Shown one piece after another: positions 50,173-62,300 of a DNA stretch of 64,000 nucleotides. Source of the stretch: Cohnella rhizosphaerae (GTDB taxonomy: Bacteria > Bacillota > Bacilli > Paenibacillales > Paenibacillaceae); NCBI RefSeq assembly GCF_029525575.1, contig NZ_JAPDIA010000009.1, positions 620,001-684,000 of the forward strand, given 5' to 3'. Numbering within the stretch: the stretch's first letter is position 1; every line of letters begins with the position of its first letter. Below the pieces are notes generated by a model, which was given only the letters and a program-made list of their open reading frames with translations, did no database searches and was not told the DNA's origin. Both the position numbers and the translations under genes were made by a program.

Positions 50173-51952
50173 ATGCTGAGATGGCTGTTCGTGAACCGGA
50201 GCATTCGGACCAAGATCGTATGGAGCAGCGCCGTCATTTCGCTGATTCCCATGCTGATCCTGTCATTTTTATTCTATCTGTCGAGCACCCGATCGCTGGA
50301 ACGGACGCTCGTCAGAAGCGCCGATCAAAGCGCAGACTACATGTACGGCTCGCTCGACGAATATTTTCACAACTTCACGGCTTCCGCTCTGCAGCTATAC
50401 GGCGGAAGCTTCAGCCGCGTCTTGAATCTGATGGCGCACGGCGCGGATTACAACGACGGAGAGATCCTGTACTTGCGGGAGACGCTCGCGAATTATTACT
50501 CGCTCGTCATCAACAAAAACAAAGACATCATCAAGATCATGGTGTACGGCGCGGACGACAAGCTGAAGGACGCCTGGTCCCGCGCCACCAGCTACGACGC
50601 CATTCGGCTGGACGCAGGCGAGCCGCACTATCCGGAGCTGCTCGATTTGCCTTTTCAGCATACGCTCATGTTCGCTTATCGGGATCCCGCCATCCAGGAG
50701 GAGCTGTTCGCCTACGCGATCGGCATTTACGATCCCTTTTACCGCAAGAAGTTCGGCACGCTCGTGTTCTTCCTTCGCCAGAAGGACCTGGCCAAGGAGA
50801 TCGAGGCGGTGAACCGGGCGCCGAACGTCATCTCGCTGCAGAACGCGAACGGGGAAACGTTCTATCGATCGAGCGACGCCTACCCGAATTCGGAAACGAG
50901 ATACCGAAGGCCGGACGCGCCGTCCGCGGAGCAGACGCGCTCCGTAAGATTCGCGACCCCGCCCAATCTGCTGGTCGGCAGTTCGACGCTCGACAACGCC
51001 AATATCGGCATGACGATCCTCTTCCCCGCTTCCGAGCTTCAGGAGAACAGGCGGAATACGCTTCGGCTGATCGTGGGCGCGATCCTGTTCGTCATGGTCG
51101 TCATCGTCGTTTGCTCGTACATGGTGCAAAGGTCGATCACGAAGCCGATCCAGCTGCTCGGCAGCGCCATGAAGTCCGTGCGGGGCGGCAATTTCCAGGT
51201 CACGCTGCGGCCCAGGAGCTACCGGGACGATCTCTCGGAGCTGATGCGCAACTTCAACTTCATGACGAACAAGCTGCGCGAGCTGGTCGAACTCGAGTAC
51301 CAGACGCAGCTTCGGAACAAGGAGGCGCAGCTGCTGGCGCTCCAAATGCAGATCAACCCGCATTTCCTGTACAATACGCTGCAGACGATCGGAGGCAAAG
51401 CCGTCCTGATCGGGGAATACGAGATTCACGAAATGTGCCGCGCGCTCGCCGATATGTTCCGCTACAGCTTCTACGAGGGCAATACGGAGTCGACCATCGG
51501 GCAAGAGCTGGTGCACGTGAACAACTACCTTTACATACAAAAGCTGAGGTTCGAGGATTCGCTGGCGACGGAGATCGAGGTGGACGCGGGCTTCATGGAC
51601 GTGACGATCATCCGGTTCGTGCTGCAGCCGATCGTGGAGAACGTCATCGTGCACGCGCTGGAAAAGAAAGAGGACGCGACGCTCGTCATCCGGGCGAGCG
51701 CCTTCCGGGACGGCGATATGGCGGTCATCGAGCTGAGCGACGACGGACCGGGCATACCGGCGGACAGGCTGGCGGCGATTCGGCAAGGACTGGAGCGGCG
51801 ATCGCTGGAAGTATTCTCCGGCGTGTCGATCGGACTCAAAAACGTGCACGAACGTCTTCGTCTCGTTTACGGGGGAGGCCTGCGGTCTCGACATCGACAG
51901 CGCGCCCGGTCTCGGGACCGTCATCCGGATCCGCATTCCATACAAGAAATGA
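50173..51952 (+). CDS. YesM-type sensor histidine kinase of the galactoside locus, frameshifted
   Basis: Predicted 592-aa membrane sensor. First helix (residues about 15-35), exported sensing domain (40-285), second helix (RLIVGAILFVMVVIVVCSYM, about 292-316), HAMP (to 370), then the kinase domain with the phospho-histidine motif MQINPHFLYNTLQTI (about 393-407) and ATPase motifs ENVIVHALEK and GPGIP, SIGLKNVHERL. ATG 50173 follows CAGGAGCGG. The G run 51871-51875 has one extra base; with four G the end reads YGEACGLDIDSAPGLGT and stops at 51952. The regulator begins 10 bases later. Confidence 0.9.
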
Positions 51953-51962
51953 GGCGAGGTCG

Positions 51963-53552
51963 ATGCTGAAGGTGATGGTGGTCGACGACGAGGCGCCGGG
52001 GCGCAAAGCGATCGTCAAGCTGATCGAACAGTCGGGGCTGCCGGTCGAGGTCGTCGCGGAGGCGAAAAACGGGGAAGAGGCGCTGGACCTGATTCGGGCG
52101 AACAAGCCGCATATCGTCGTCACCGACATGTCCATGCCGGTTATGAACGGGCAGCAGTTTCTGGCGCGTCTTCATCGCGAATACGAGGAGATCAAAGCGA
52201 TCGTCATCAGCGGCTACTCGCAGTTCGAGTACTTGAAGGCGGCGCTCAAATATCAGGCTTGCGAATACGTGCTCAAGCCGGTCGCCGTAAGCGAGCTTCG
52301 CGAGGCGATGAACAAGGCGATTCGGGCCGTGGACGAGTTCTCGGACCGCCAGCTGGGGAGGAAGTCGTCGCTCGACATGGCGAGGCTCAAGACCGAGGTG
52401 TTCCTGCAGCACGTGGCGGAGCGGCGCATCGCGAACGGCGCGGACATTCGGAGGCAAGTCCGCGAGCTGGGGCTTCCCGCCGAGAGCGCCGGCTATCGCG
52501 CGGCCGTATGCCGGATTCGGCAATTTCAAGGCATCTCGGCTTCCCGGTTCAGGGGCAATGCGGACCTGTACATGTTCGGTCTGGAAAATATCATGCGCGA
52601 GGTGCTGCGGGACGAAGGGACGTTGATGTTCAAGACGGACGACAGGTCTCGCCTGTGCCTCATCCTGCCCTGCTCCGCGTACCCGGACCTGCGCGCCGGA
52701 GAAGCGCTGGGCGCATTCCAGCAGGCGGTCGCCCATACGCTGGGCGGCGACGTCGCGGTCGGACTCAGCGCCGCGTTCGCCTCCCTGGAGGAACTGCCCG
52801 ACGCCTATCAAGCGGCCCTGCTCGCTTTACATCGCTGCGCGTTCGCCTATGCGGGCTTGACGATCAGTTCTCCTGACGGGGAACCCGCACCTGCCGTCGC
52901 CGAGCTGCTGTCCTCGTTCGATATGCGGCGCTTGTCCCATGCCTTCGACGCAGGGAACGCCCGCGACGTGCGCCTGACGCTGGACGAATTCGTCCGCAAA
53001 ATCTCGAGCCGCCCGGCGACGACGATCGGGGACGTTCAGCGAGAGCTGGCACGGCTGGCCGAGGCCGCCAAGTCGGCGATGCCGGGACTGCCCGCGAAGT
53101 TCGCGCCGCTGTTCGAAGCCGCTGCGATCGGCGGCGTCATGGAGGCGGGCGGGCTGCAGGCCTATCTGGACGAGCTTGTCCGCGCCGCGGAGGCTTTCGC
53201 CGAATTAAGCCGGGACGCGCCCGAATCCATGCGCATCGTTCAGGACATCGTCCGCTACCTGGATGCGCATTACTTCGAGGATGTCAGCCTGATCGACGTC
53301 GCGACCCGCTACCATATCGATCCGAGCTATTTGAGCAAGCTGTTCAAGTCGGCGACGCAGGAGAACTTCATCGAATACGTAACGCGCAAAAGGATGGAGA
53401 AGGCCTGCGAGCTGCTCGCCTCGCCGGAGCGGAAGATCAACGAGATCGCCGAGCTGGTCGGCTACGAGAACCAGCGCTACTTCAGCCAGGTGTTCAAGAA
53501 GCACACCTCGCAGACGCCGTCCGAATACCGCGAATCGATTGGGCATGCATGA
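51963..53552 (+). CDS. YesN-type AraC response regulator of the galactoside locus
   Basis: Predicted 529-aa cytoplasmic regulator, intact. Receiver domain (1-120): VVDDEAPG, phospho-Asp in VVTDMSMPVMNG (about Asp57) and VLKPVAVSE. A long middle domain (about 130-425) is typical of YesN-like proteins. The AraC domain at the C-terminus has both helix-turn-helix motifs (LIDVATRYHIDPSYLSKLF and INEIAELVGYENQRYFSQVF). ATG 51963 follows GAGGCGAGG. Expected to activate the binding protein, permease and galactosidase genes downstream. Confidence 0.92.
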   Translation: MLKVMVVDDEAPGRKAIVKLIEQSGLPVEVVAEAKNGEEALDLIRANKPHIVVTDMSMPVMNGQQFLARLHREYEEIKAIVISGYSQFEYLKAALKYQACEYVLKPVAVSELREAMNKAIRAVDEFSDRQLGRKSSLDMARLKTEVFLQHVAERRIANGADIRRQVRELGLPAESAGYRAAVCRIRQFQGISASRFRGNADLYMFGLENIMREVLRDEGTLMFKTDDRSRLCLILPCSAYPDLRAGEALGAFQQAVAHTLGGDVAVGLSAAFASLEELPDAYQAALLALHRCAFAYAGLTISSPDGEPAPAVAELLSSFDMRRLSHAFDAGNARDVRLTLDEFVRKISSRPATTIGDVQRELARLAEAAKSAMPGLPAKFAPLFEAAAIGGVMEAGGLQAYLDELVRAAEAFAELSRDAPESMRIVQDIVRYLDAHYFEDVSLIDVATRYHIDPSYLSKLFKSATQENFIEYVTRKRMEKACELLASPERKINEIAELVGYENQRYFSQVFKKHTSQTPSEYRESIGHA

Positions 53553-53563
53553 TCGTGCATGCC
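53542..53563 (+). terminator. Weak hairpin at the end of the regulator gene
   Basis: GGCATGCA (53542-53549) pairs with TGCATGCC (53556-53563). It overlaps the stop codon and has only CTCTTC after it, so termination is doubtful. Confidence 0.35.
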
Positions 53564-53719
53564 TCTTCGCTTATGGCGCACGAGCCGCAGCGGGCAAAAA
53601 AGTGAACACGAGCCCGCCAAATTATTGGATTCCGGGACCGGCGGACGGTCTGTAACATGAGAGCAGGAACAGGCCGCAGCCCGGCCGCGTTCGAAAATGA
53701 CGACAAGGGGATACAGAAC

Positions 53720-55074
53720 ATGAAAAAAGCGTTAAACGCAAGCATCGGCGCGGCGCTGCTCGCGCTCTCGCTGTCCGCGTGCGGCGGCGGCAACGACGAG
53801 AACGCGCAAGGCGCCTCCGATTCGGCTTCGTCGCCCGCCGGCACGGCGAGCGCTTCCGCAAGCGCTCAGGCGTCCGAGCCGGCCGCGGACGGCAAGCCGG
53901 CGACGATCACGTTCATGCATTTCAAAAGCGACTTCACGGACGGCGTCGCCAAGATCGTCGAGCAGTTCGAGAGCGAGAATCCGAACATCAAGGTCGACGT
54001 GCAGCCGGTCAAGTACGACGACTACTACACGCTGCTGAAGACGAAGATGGCCGGCGGCGACGTCGTGGATGTCTTCACGCTGAATGCGGGCGCGCAGACG
54101 AAGCTGTTCGCGGACGGCGGGTATCTCGAGGACTTGACCGGCAAGGACTTCCTGTCCGGCTTCGACAAGAGCGTCCTGGACTCGCAGTCGACCGACGGCA
54201 AAAACTATATTTTGCCGGTGAACGCGAACCCGATCGCAGTCTTCTACAACAAAAAAATATTCGGCGATCTCGGCATCGAGATCCCGCGGACGTACGACGC
54301 GCTGATCGCGGCCGCCAAAAAAGATCAAGGACGCCGGCAAGACGCCGTTCGCCCTTGGCTGGAAGGATCCCTGGACGCTCAGCATGTGGCTTACCCGCGA
54401 TATGCCGAGCAACTCGGCGCTCGTGTTCGGCCAGCCGGACTTTTTCGAGAAGCTGGAGACGGGCGCGGTCAAATTTTCCGACAACCCGGCGACCAAGGTC
54501 ATGATCGAGCATGCGCAGCAGCTGTTCGACCTCGGCAACAAGGACCAGCTCGGCGTCGATTACAACGGGGCGGTCGATCTGTTCGCCAAGGGCGACGTCG
54601 GCATGATGTACATGGGCACGTGGCCGCTCGCGGACATTCAGAAGAAAAATCCGGAGCTGTATAACAACATGGGCTACTTCCCATATCCGTTCAGCAACGA
54701 CGAAAGCCTGAACAAGCTCGAGTTCAATCCCGACGCCTCGCTCGCCGTCAGCAGCAAGTCGGCGCACAAGGAAGCCGCCGAGAAGTTCCTCGCGTTTTTC
54801 GCGAGCAAGGAAGGCGGGGACCTCGTCGTACAGAACATCAACACGCTGAGCTACGTGAAAGGCACCGACACGAACATCGCGCCGGCCGTGAACGACCTGA
54901 AGCCGTACTTCGACGGCGGAGAGCTCTACAACTCCCAGATGTACCTGGCGAAGACGACGATCGACTGGGGAACGCCGTTCACCCAGGCGCTGCAGAAGCT
55001 GTTCTTCAAAAAAGTCCGACGTCGATCAAGTCGTCAAAGAGATGGACGATTGGATCGCCAAGAACCACAACTAA
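53720..55074 (+). CDS. Sugar-binding lipoprotein of the galactoside importer, two frameshifts
   Basis: Predicted 450-aa family 1 solute-binding lipoprotein. The signal peptide ends in LSLSAC (Cys about 20), followed by a Ser/Ala-rich tether to about residue 60. The binding domain is complete: ITFMHFKSDFTDG, LKTKMAGGDVVDVF, GTWPLADI. An AAGGGGAT site precedes the ATG. Two A runs, 54317-54322 and 55008-55013, each have one extra base; corrected, they read AAAKKIKDAGKTPFALGW and FFKKSDVDQVVKEMDDW, ending at 55074. Likely ligand is an alpha-galactoside, judged from the two galactosidase genes downstream. Confidence 0.9.
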
Positions 55075-55093
55075 GCTGCGATAAATGGCGATG

Positions 55094-55118
55094 ACGGCAC
55101 GGGCGCTGCCCGTGCCGT
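55094..55118 (+). other. Stable hairpin between binding-protein and permease genes
   Basis: ACGGCACGGGC and GCCCGTGCCGT form a perfect 11-bp stem with a GCT loop and no T run. In such operons a hairpin at this place often stabilises the binding-protein mRNA or reduces read-through into the permeases. Confidence 0.65.
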
Positions 55119-55147
55119 TCGTCCGCCGATAGAAAGGACGGCGCGAA

Positions 55148-56027
55148 ATGACGAACTTAAAGCGCCTCGCGCGCGGCGAGGCCTGGTATCTTCTTTTTCT
55201 TTTGCCCGCATTGTTCCTGTTCGCGACGGCCGTCGTCATTCCCCCTCGCGACGGGCGTGCGCTACTCCTTTTCCGATTGGGACGGCGTGGCGCCGAAGCT
55301 GCACTACATTGGCTGGGATAACTACGTGAAGGCCGTGCAGGACTCCGATCTGTGGAGCGCGCTGTGGCACACGTTCAAATACGCGATCGCGCTGACGATC
55401 GTGGTCAACGCGCTGTCGCTCGCGCTCGCGCTGCTGCTGGACGCGTATCTGCCGGGGCGCCACGCGTTTCGCACGATCTTTTTCCTGCCGAGCGTCATCT
55501 CCATCGTACTGTCCGGCTTCATCTGGGGCTACAACTACAGCCAAGGCTTTCCGAACCTGCTCGGTCATCTCGGTATCGACGTGACCAGCCCGCTCGGCAA
55601 TCCCGACCAGGCTTTGTACGGACTGATCGCGGTCGCGGTGTGGCAGGGCGTCGGCTCGCCGATGATCATTTACATCGCCGGCCTGCAAGGCATACCGGGC
55701 GAGCTCGCCGAGAGCGCGAAGATCGACGGCGCGGGCGTGTGGAAGTCGTTCAGGCACATTACGTTCCCGCTGCTCGCGCCGTCGGTGACGATCAACATGC
55801 TGCTCGTGCTGACCGGCGCGCTGAAGGTGTTCGATCTGGTCTACGTCACGACCAAGGGCGGTCCCGCATTCTCCACCGAGGTCATGTCGACGTATATTTA
55901 CCGGACCTCGTTCGATAACTACAAGGCCGGCTACGGGATGGCGCTGTCGATGATCTTCTTCGTCGTGCTGGTGCTCGTCACGATCGCGCAGATCGGCTTG
56001 TTCAGAAGACGGGAGGTCGATCTGTAA
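55148..56027 (+). CDS. Carbohydrate ABC transporter permease, first subunit (MalF/UgpA type), frameshifted
   Basis: Predicted 292-aa membrane subunit with six helices. The first helix (AWYLLFLLPALFLFATAVVI) is cut off from the rest by one extra C in the run 55241-55245; with four C it reads VVIPLATGVRYSFSDWDG. EAA loop: AESAKIDGAGVWKSFRHITF (about 187-206). GAAAGGACG precedes the ATG. The stop overlaps the next start (TAATG). Confidence 0.9.
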
Positions 56028-56845
56028 TGAGAGCCGCCCGAATCTCGGCCTTCGCCGTCGTGGCGCTGCTGGCCGTTCTGTTCCTGTTCCCGCTGTACGT
56101 CGCGGCGCTGATGGCATTCAAATCCGCCAAGGAGACGTTCGATTCGTTCTACGCGCTGCCCGCCAGGCTCGACTTCGCCAACTTCGTTCACGCCTGGCAG
56201 ACTTCGGACTACCCGAAGGCGGTCCTGAACAGCGCGATCGTCACCGCCCTTTCCGTGGCGCTGATCCTGATCGCGTCCTCGCTGGCCGGCTATGCGATCG
56301 CGAGGCGCAACAAGCCGTTCTACAACATCGTCTTCCTGCTGTTTCTGTCGGGCATGATGGTGCCCTTCCAGGTGACGATGCTGCCGCTTTACAAGCTCGG
56401 CAAGTCGCTGCATCTCATCAACAACCACTGGGGCATCGCGCTCGTGTACGGCGGCTTCGGCGTGCAGATGGGCGTCCTGTTTTTCGCCGGCTTCGTCCGC
56501 GGCATCTCCCGCGAGATCGAGGAGGCGGCGAGGATCGACGGCTGCACGACGCCAGGCATCTTTTTCCGGATCGTCCTGCCGCTGCTGAAGCCGGTGACGG
56601 CTACCGTCGCGGTGCTGAACGTGCTCTACATCTGGAACGACTTCCTGCTGCCGCTGCTCTACCTGCAGGACAAAAGCTTCCGGACGATTCCGCTGCAGCA
56701 GTATTACTTCTTCGGCCAATACAGCAGCGATCTGAACCTGGCGTTCGCTTACGCGGTCATGGGCATGATCCCGATCGTGGCGTTCTTCCTGTTCATGCAG
56801 CGATTCATCGTCAAGGGCATCGCCGCCGGCGCCATCAAAGGGTAA
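56027..56845 (+). CDS. Carbohydrate ABC transporter permease, second subunit (MalG type)
   Basis: Predicted 272-aa membrane subunit, intact, six helices. EAA loop: EEAARIDGCTTPGIFFRIVL (about 165-184). The C-terminus VKGIAAGAIKG is typical for MalG-type subunits. Translation is coupled to the first permease through the TAATG overlap. The galactosidase gene follows after 20 bases. Confidence 0.92.
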   Translation: MRAARISAFAVVALLAVLFLFPLYVAALMAFKSAKETFDSFYALPARLDFANFVHAWQTSDYPKAVLNSAIVTALSVALILIASSLAGYAIARRNKPFYNIVFLLFLSGMMVPFQVTMLPLYKLGKSLHLINNHWGIALVYGGFGVQMGVLFFAGFVRGISREIEEAARIDGCTTPGIFFRIVLPLLKPVTATVAVLNVLYIWNDFLLPLLYLQDKSFRTIPLQQYYFFGQYSSDLNLAFAYAVMGMIPIVAFFLFMQRFIVKGIAAGAIKG

Positions 56846-56865
56846 ACGCAAAGGAGAAAATAACG

Positions 56866-59029
56866 ATGCCGATTGCTTACTACGAAGTTCGACGACTGTT
56901 CGAGATCCGCACCGCGCGCTCGTCCTACCTGTTCGGCGTCAACGACGCCGGCACGCTCCAGCACCTGTATTGGGGAGAGCCGATCGACGCGCCGGATGCG
57001 GCCGAGCTGCTGAAAAGCCGGTCGCACAGCTCCTTCGACGCCGCGGTCGACCGCGAGACCGAGGAGTACGGGGGATGGGGCGGCGCGGGCTATGCCGAGC
57101 CGGGTCTCAAGGCGACGTTCGCGGACGGCGTCCGGGACGTGCGGCTCGTCTACTGCGGCTGCAAGATCGAACATGAGGGCCAAGACGGGGAAACGCTCGC
57201 CGTCCATCTGGAGGACGCGCACTACGCGCTGCGCGTCGAACTCCGCTACAGGCCGATTCATCGCCACGACCTGATCGAGCGCCGGGCGATCGTGCGCAAC
57301 GGCGAGACGTCCCCCGTGCGCATCGAGCAGGTCATGGCCGCTCTTTGGTCGGTGGGCGGCCTGTCCGACTACCGGCTGACCCACGTGACGGGGCGCTGGG
57401 CCGGCGAATATCAATTGCGATCCGCCCCGTTGACCGAGGGCAAAAAGACGCTCGAATCGCGCAGAGGCTTCACGGGACCGCATGCCAATCCCTGGTTCGC
57501 GCTCGACGACGGCGGCGCGAGCGAGACCGGCGGCCGCGTATGGTTCGGCGCGCTCGCCTGGAGCGGCAACTGGAAGCTCGCATTCGAACGCACGACGTTC
57601 GGCGGCATCCGCGTGGCCGGCGGCGTGAACGACTTCGACGGCGCGTTCGCGCTCGGACCTGGCGAGTCGTACGAATCGCCCGTCTTCGTCGGCGGCTTCG
57701 CGGCCGGCGGCTTCGGCGACATGAGCCGCAAGCTTCACCGCTACCAGCGGGAGGAGATTCTGCCGGGAAGGGCGCCGCGCAAGGTGCTGTACAATTCGTG
57801 GGAGGCGACCGAATTCGCGGTGAACGTTCGCGATCAGCTGGCGCTTGCGGCGCGCGCCGCGCGACTTGGCGTGGAGCGCTTCGTCGTCGACGACGGCTGG
57901 TTCGGCGAGCGCAACAGCGACCGGGCGGGTCTGGGGGACTGGCGCGTCAACGCGGAGAAATTTCCGAACGGGCTCGGGGGAGTTGATCGACGCCGTCAAG
58001 GCGCAGGGCATGGAATTCGGCCTCTGGGTCGAGCCTGAGTCGGTCAATCCGGACAGCGACCTGTTCCGCAGCCATCCGGATTGGATCTATCGATTTCCTG
58101 CCAGAGCGGGCACGCAGCTGCGGAACCAATATTTGCTGAACCTGGGCAAGCCCGAGGTGAAGGCGTTCGTGCTGGCGTTCATGACCGAGCTCTTGTCCAG
58201 GCACGACATCTCGTTCATCAAGTGGGACATGAACCGCACCGTGACCGAGCCGGGCGGCGAACCGGGCGATTGGGCATGCGCGGGAGCGGGAGCTGGCGCC
58301 GGAAAATCGGTATGGATCCGCCACGTCGAGCATCTGTACGAGATCTGGGCGGAGCTCAGGGCGCGATTCCCGCACGTCGAATTCGAGACATGCGCCGGCG
58401 GGGGCGCCCGAATCGATCTCGGCATCCTCCGTTATGCCGACCAGGCATGGATCAGCGACAATACCGACGCAAGGGACCGCCTGAGCATTCAGGAGGGTTT
58501 CACTTACGCCTACAGCCCCTCTATTATGATGTGCTGGGTGACCGAGTCGCCTAGCGGCTTCAACGGCAGAAGGCTGCCGCTGTCCTACCGGTTCCACAGC
58601 GCCATGATGGGAGGGCTCGGCATCGGCGCGGACATCGGGCGCTGGTCCGACGAGGAGATGGAGACGGCCGCCCGGTACGTCGGCTTATACAAGGAGATCC
58701 GGCATCTGATCGCCGAAGGCGACCTGCACAGGCTCGAATCGCTGCGCGATTCGAACGTCGCCGCCTGCCAGTATGTCGATGCCGACGGCGAAGAGGCGGT
58801 CGTGTTCGCCTTCCTGCAGGCGCAGCGCTTCGGCGGAGCCGAGCGCCGTCTGCGCCTTCGCGGACTCGTCCCGGATGCGTACTACGAGGTGCGAAGCGAC
58901 GACGGATCGCCCGGCTTCGTCCGGCGCGGATCGACGCTGATGCATCTGGGCGTCCCGTTGACGCTTCGCGGCGACGATGTCAGCTGGCTGCTGCGCGTCA
59001 AGCGGACGAATGCGGCGGCCAAGTCCTGA
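56866..59029 (+). CDS. GH36 alpha-galactosidase, frameshifted
   Basis: Predicted 720-aa cytoplasmic alpha-galactosidase releasing galactose from melibiose- or raffinose-type sugars. The large N-terminal beta domain (1-300) is followed by the barrel: FVVDDGWFGERN, WVEPESVNPDSDL, the nucleophile motif FIKWDMNR (about 455-462), ETCAGGGARIDLG and the acid/base region ISDNTDARD. The G run 57976-57980 has one extra base; with four G it reads FPNGLGELIDAVKAQG. No signal peptide. AAGGAG lies before the ATG. It is the last gene of the transporter operon, consistent with hydrolysis of the imported sugar. Confidence 0.92.
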
Positions 59030-59131
59030 GAGACGAAGCGGCGGCTGGGCGCGAGCCAGCTACAGGTGAGCCGCAATTAGCCCGATGGGCGGTTATTAGC
59101 TAAAGGCGAGAAGGCGAGTCACTATTTGCTT

Positions 59132-59174
59132 GGAAGAGCGGTTATTCCCCGCGGGGATTTCCGCTCTTCTTTTC
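59132..59174 (+). terminator. Terminator of the galactoside operon
   Basis: GAAGAGCGG (59133-59141) pairs with CCGCTCTTC (59161-59169), with an inner CCCCGCGGGG stem, followed by TTTTC. Confidence 0.85.
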
Positions 59175-59232
59175 GTCCCGCCCGCACTGCGCCATACCAT
59201 AAAGTTGGACATGATTTGCACATTTTATTAAA

Positions 59233-59262
59233 TTGTTCCGCCTTCCGGGACGGACCTATAAT
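59233..59262 (+). promoter_or_regulatory. Promoter of the SLH-anchored galactosidase gene
   Basis: TTGTTC (59233-59238), 18-bp spacer, TATAAT (59257-59262), about 50 bases before the TTG start at 59315. An AT-rich stretch lies just upstream of the -35. Confidence 0.6.
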
Positions 59263-59314
59263 GGGGTCGCGGCGCACTTGTATGCGCTAACAACAGAAGG
59301 CTGGAGGGATATCA

Positions 59315-62300
59315 TTGAATTTTCGCTGGAGTACGTCCATCGTCATGGCAGCCGTGCTGCTGGTCGGCGCGCTAGCGCCAGGAGCGCCCGCGGCGCGCGC
59401 GGCGGACAACGATGGGCCGGAGGTATCGATCGGGCAATCCGGCGATATCGTCACGGCAACGAACGGCATTCTGACGATCGAGTACGATCTGTCTACGGGC
59501 AGAGGCAGCTGGAGCGCGGGCGCGACCCGCGTCATGGACGGATTTTACTCGGATTACAGCGTCGCGGATACGGTCTACGACACGCCCGTCCGCATGTACT
59601 CGTACGCCGCGGCCGACGCCGCGGCGACTTGGTCCGACGTCGGCGAGGACGGCACCGATCCGTACGGGACCGGGAAGACGCTGACCCTTACGAGCACGTT
59701 CGATAACGGCGCCAGCATGGACCTTCGCCTGTCTCTGTACGAAGGCAAGCCCTTCGCGCTCGCCAGCATGACCGTGCGCAGCGAAGACCCGCAGACGATC
59801 GACGTCATGGAGCCGGTCGCGGCGGACAATCTGGACATCGGGGAAGGCACGGACAAACGCATCTATACCGCGCCCTATAACAACAACACCGACTTCGGCG
59901 TCGCGCCCGTCCATGACTTCGGGTTCAGCGAGAACGGCTACGATCGCCCCAAGGACCTTGCGACGACCTGGTCCCCGTTCAACGGGACGAGCTATTGGGT
60001 CGCCGCCATGTTCGACGATGGGAACAAGCACGGCTTCATCGGCGGAGCCGCCACCACGTTCAAGTGGAAAAGCATGCAGTCCCTCGGCCAGGCGGCTGCC
60101 GCCAACGGGCCGTTGACCGGCTTCTCCGTCTACAACGCGGGCGGCACGCAGAGCGGAACGACCGTCGCTTCGGACCTGTTTTTCCTCGGCTATTACGACG
60201 ATTACCGCGACGGCCTGGAGCAGTTCGGCAGCACGTACGCGATCGGGGATCCGAAGCTGCCGTGGACCGACGGCGTCCCGATGGGCTACAACACTTATTA
60301 TACGTTCTACGGCATGCCGACCGATGCGTCCATGCATGCGATGGTCGATTATTTCGCCGAGCATTTGAAGCCCCTGGGCTATACTTACATGAATCTGGAC
60401 TGCTGCTTCAAGGGTCCGTCGGGCACCGGCACCAGCGCGGACTTCAAGGATTATGCGGACTACGTGCACGGCAAAGGGATGAAGGCCGGCGGCTACGAGG
60501 TGCCGTTCGCCATCTGGTGGGATCTGTCCGAGACCGTGCCGGCAGCGCCCGAATACACTTACGGCGACATCGCGCTGAAGGACGAGGACGGCGTACCGAT
60601 CAAAACGTATCTGGACACGTACATCGTCGACGCGACCCACCCGGGCGGACAGGCGTTCATCCGGAACATGATGGCGTACTATTTCGTCAACACGGGCTTC
60701 GATTACGTCAAGCTGGATTTTCTCGACTTCGGCATGTTCGAGGGCAAGCATTACGATCCGAGCATGAACGGGATTCAGGCGTACCGCCTCGGCATGCAGG
60801 TCGCCCGCGACGCGCTGCTGTCCGCCGACCGTCCGATCTTCATCAACGAGTCCATCGCGCCGCTTCTTCCGTCGGGCTACGCGCACGGGCGAAGGTCGGG
60901 CATCGATACGACCATTCCGCTGCAGAACAACCTGTATTCGGGCATCGAGCGCCAGGCGCTGAACGCGGCCGCCTCCTGGTGGACCAACGGGACGCTCTAC
61001 GAATACAACGATCCCGACATGGCGATCCCGGAGAACATCGCGAACGGCTTCGACAAATATACGCTGAACGAAAGCCGACTGAAGGCCACCATCGACTTCC
61101 TGGGGGGGGGGCGGGCATCTGATCCTGGGCGACAATATGCCCTTCGTATCGGAGGACCGGCTCGCTCCGTACCTGAATCCGGAGCTGATCGGCATCGCGG
61201 GCCAGGGCAAGGCGGCCAGGCCGGTATCGATGACGAACATTACGAACAAGCTGGAGCACTCGCCTCCCGTCATCTACTTGACGGACCGCGGCGGCGACAA
61301 GCTCGTCGGCATGTCGAACTGGAACCTGAACGGATCGGCCGAGCATACGGTGACGTTCGCGGACATCGGACTGAGCCCTGCGGAGTCTTATACCGTCACG
61401 GAGCTGTACAGCGGCACGAATCTGGGCACGCACACGGGCGGCTATACCCGGCTGCAGGAGGCGGGCGAATCCGTCATTCTGCGCATCTCGCCCGCAGGCT
61501 CCGCGCTGCCGACGCCGCCGGAAAACCTGGCGCTCGGCAAGCCGGCCGCCGCTTCTTCCGAATACGACTCGTATTGGTATGCGGCATGGAACGCGAGGGA
61601 CGGGGACGAGTCGACCCGCTGGAGCGCGGCGAACGGTCAGGTGAACGACCAGTGGCTGGAGATCGACCTTGAGGCCGAGACGGAGGTCAACCGCGTCGTC
61701 GTGAAGGAGGATGGCGGGGGGGGATCAATATTTTCCGAACGTTACTTACGCCCTGCAGTACTGGACTGGTTCCGCCTATGCGGACCTCGCGAAGGGCTAC
61801 ACGCTGGGGGGACAAGCGGATCTTCGACTTCCCGACGGTCACGACCTCTAAGATTCGGCTTTATATGAACAAAAACAGGTTTCTCCCCTCGATCAAGGAG
61901 CTTGAAATTTATAACGTCACGGGCAATGCCGGCTCCGTCATCGACCAGGACGACAGCGCCGTTCCGTATGCGAAATATTCGGACATTCGCGGGACGACGC
62001 AGCGGATGCAGACGTTCGCGGTGACCTCTTCCACGCTGCCGAGATTGGACCTGTATGTGTACGAGAGCTACGTGAACGCCGTTCCCGAGGATAATTACTA
62101 CGTCGATATCGTGGAGGTTGGGGCCGACGGCAAACCCGCGAAGACGCTGTTCACGGCGTCGCTGGCCTCCAACAACATCCCGGGCGATCCGACGCCGTAT
62201 GCGATCTATCCGAGACTGAAGGATCTCGATCCGGCGAAAACGTACGGCATCGTGCTCCGGTCGCCCGGCACGGCCGACAACGGCTCGACCGACAACAAGT

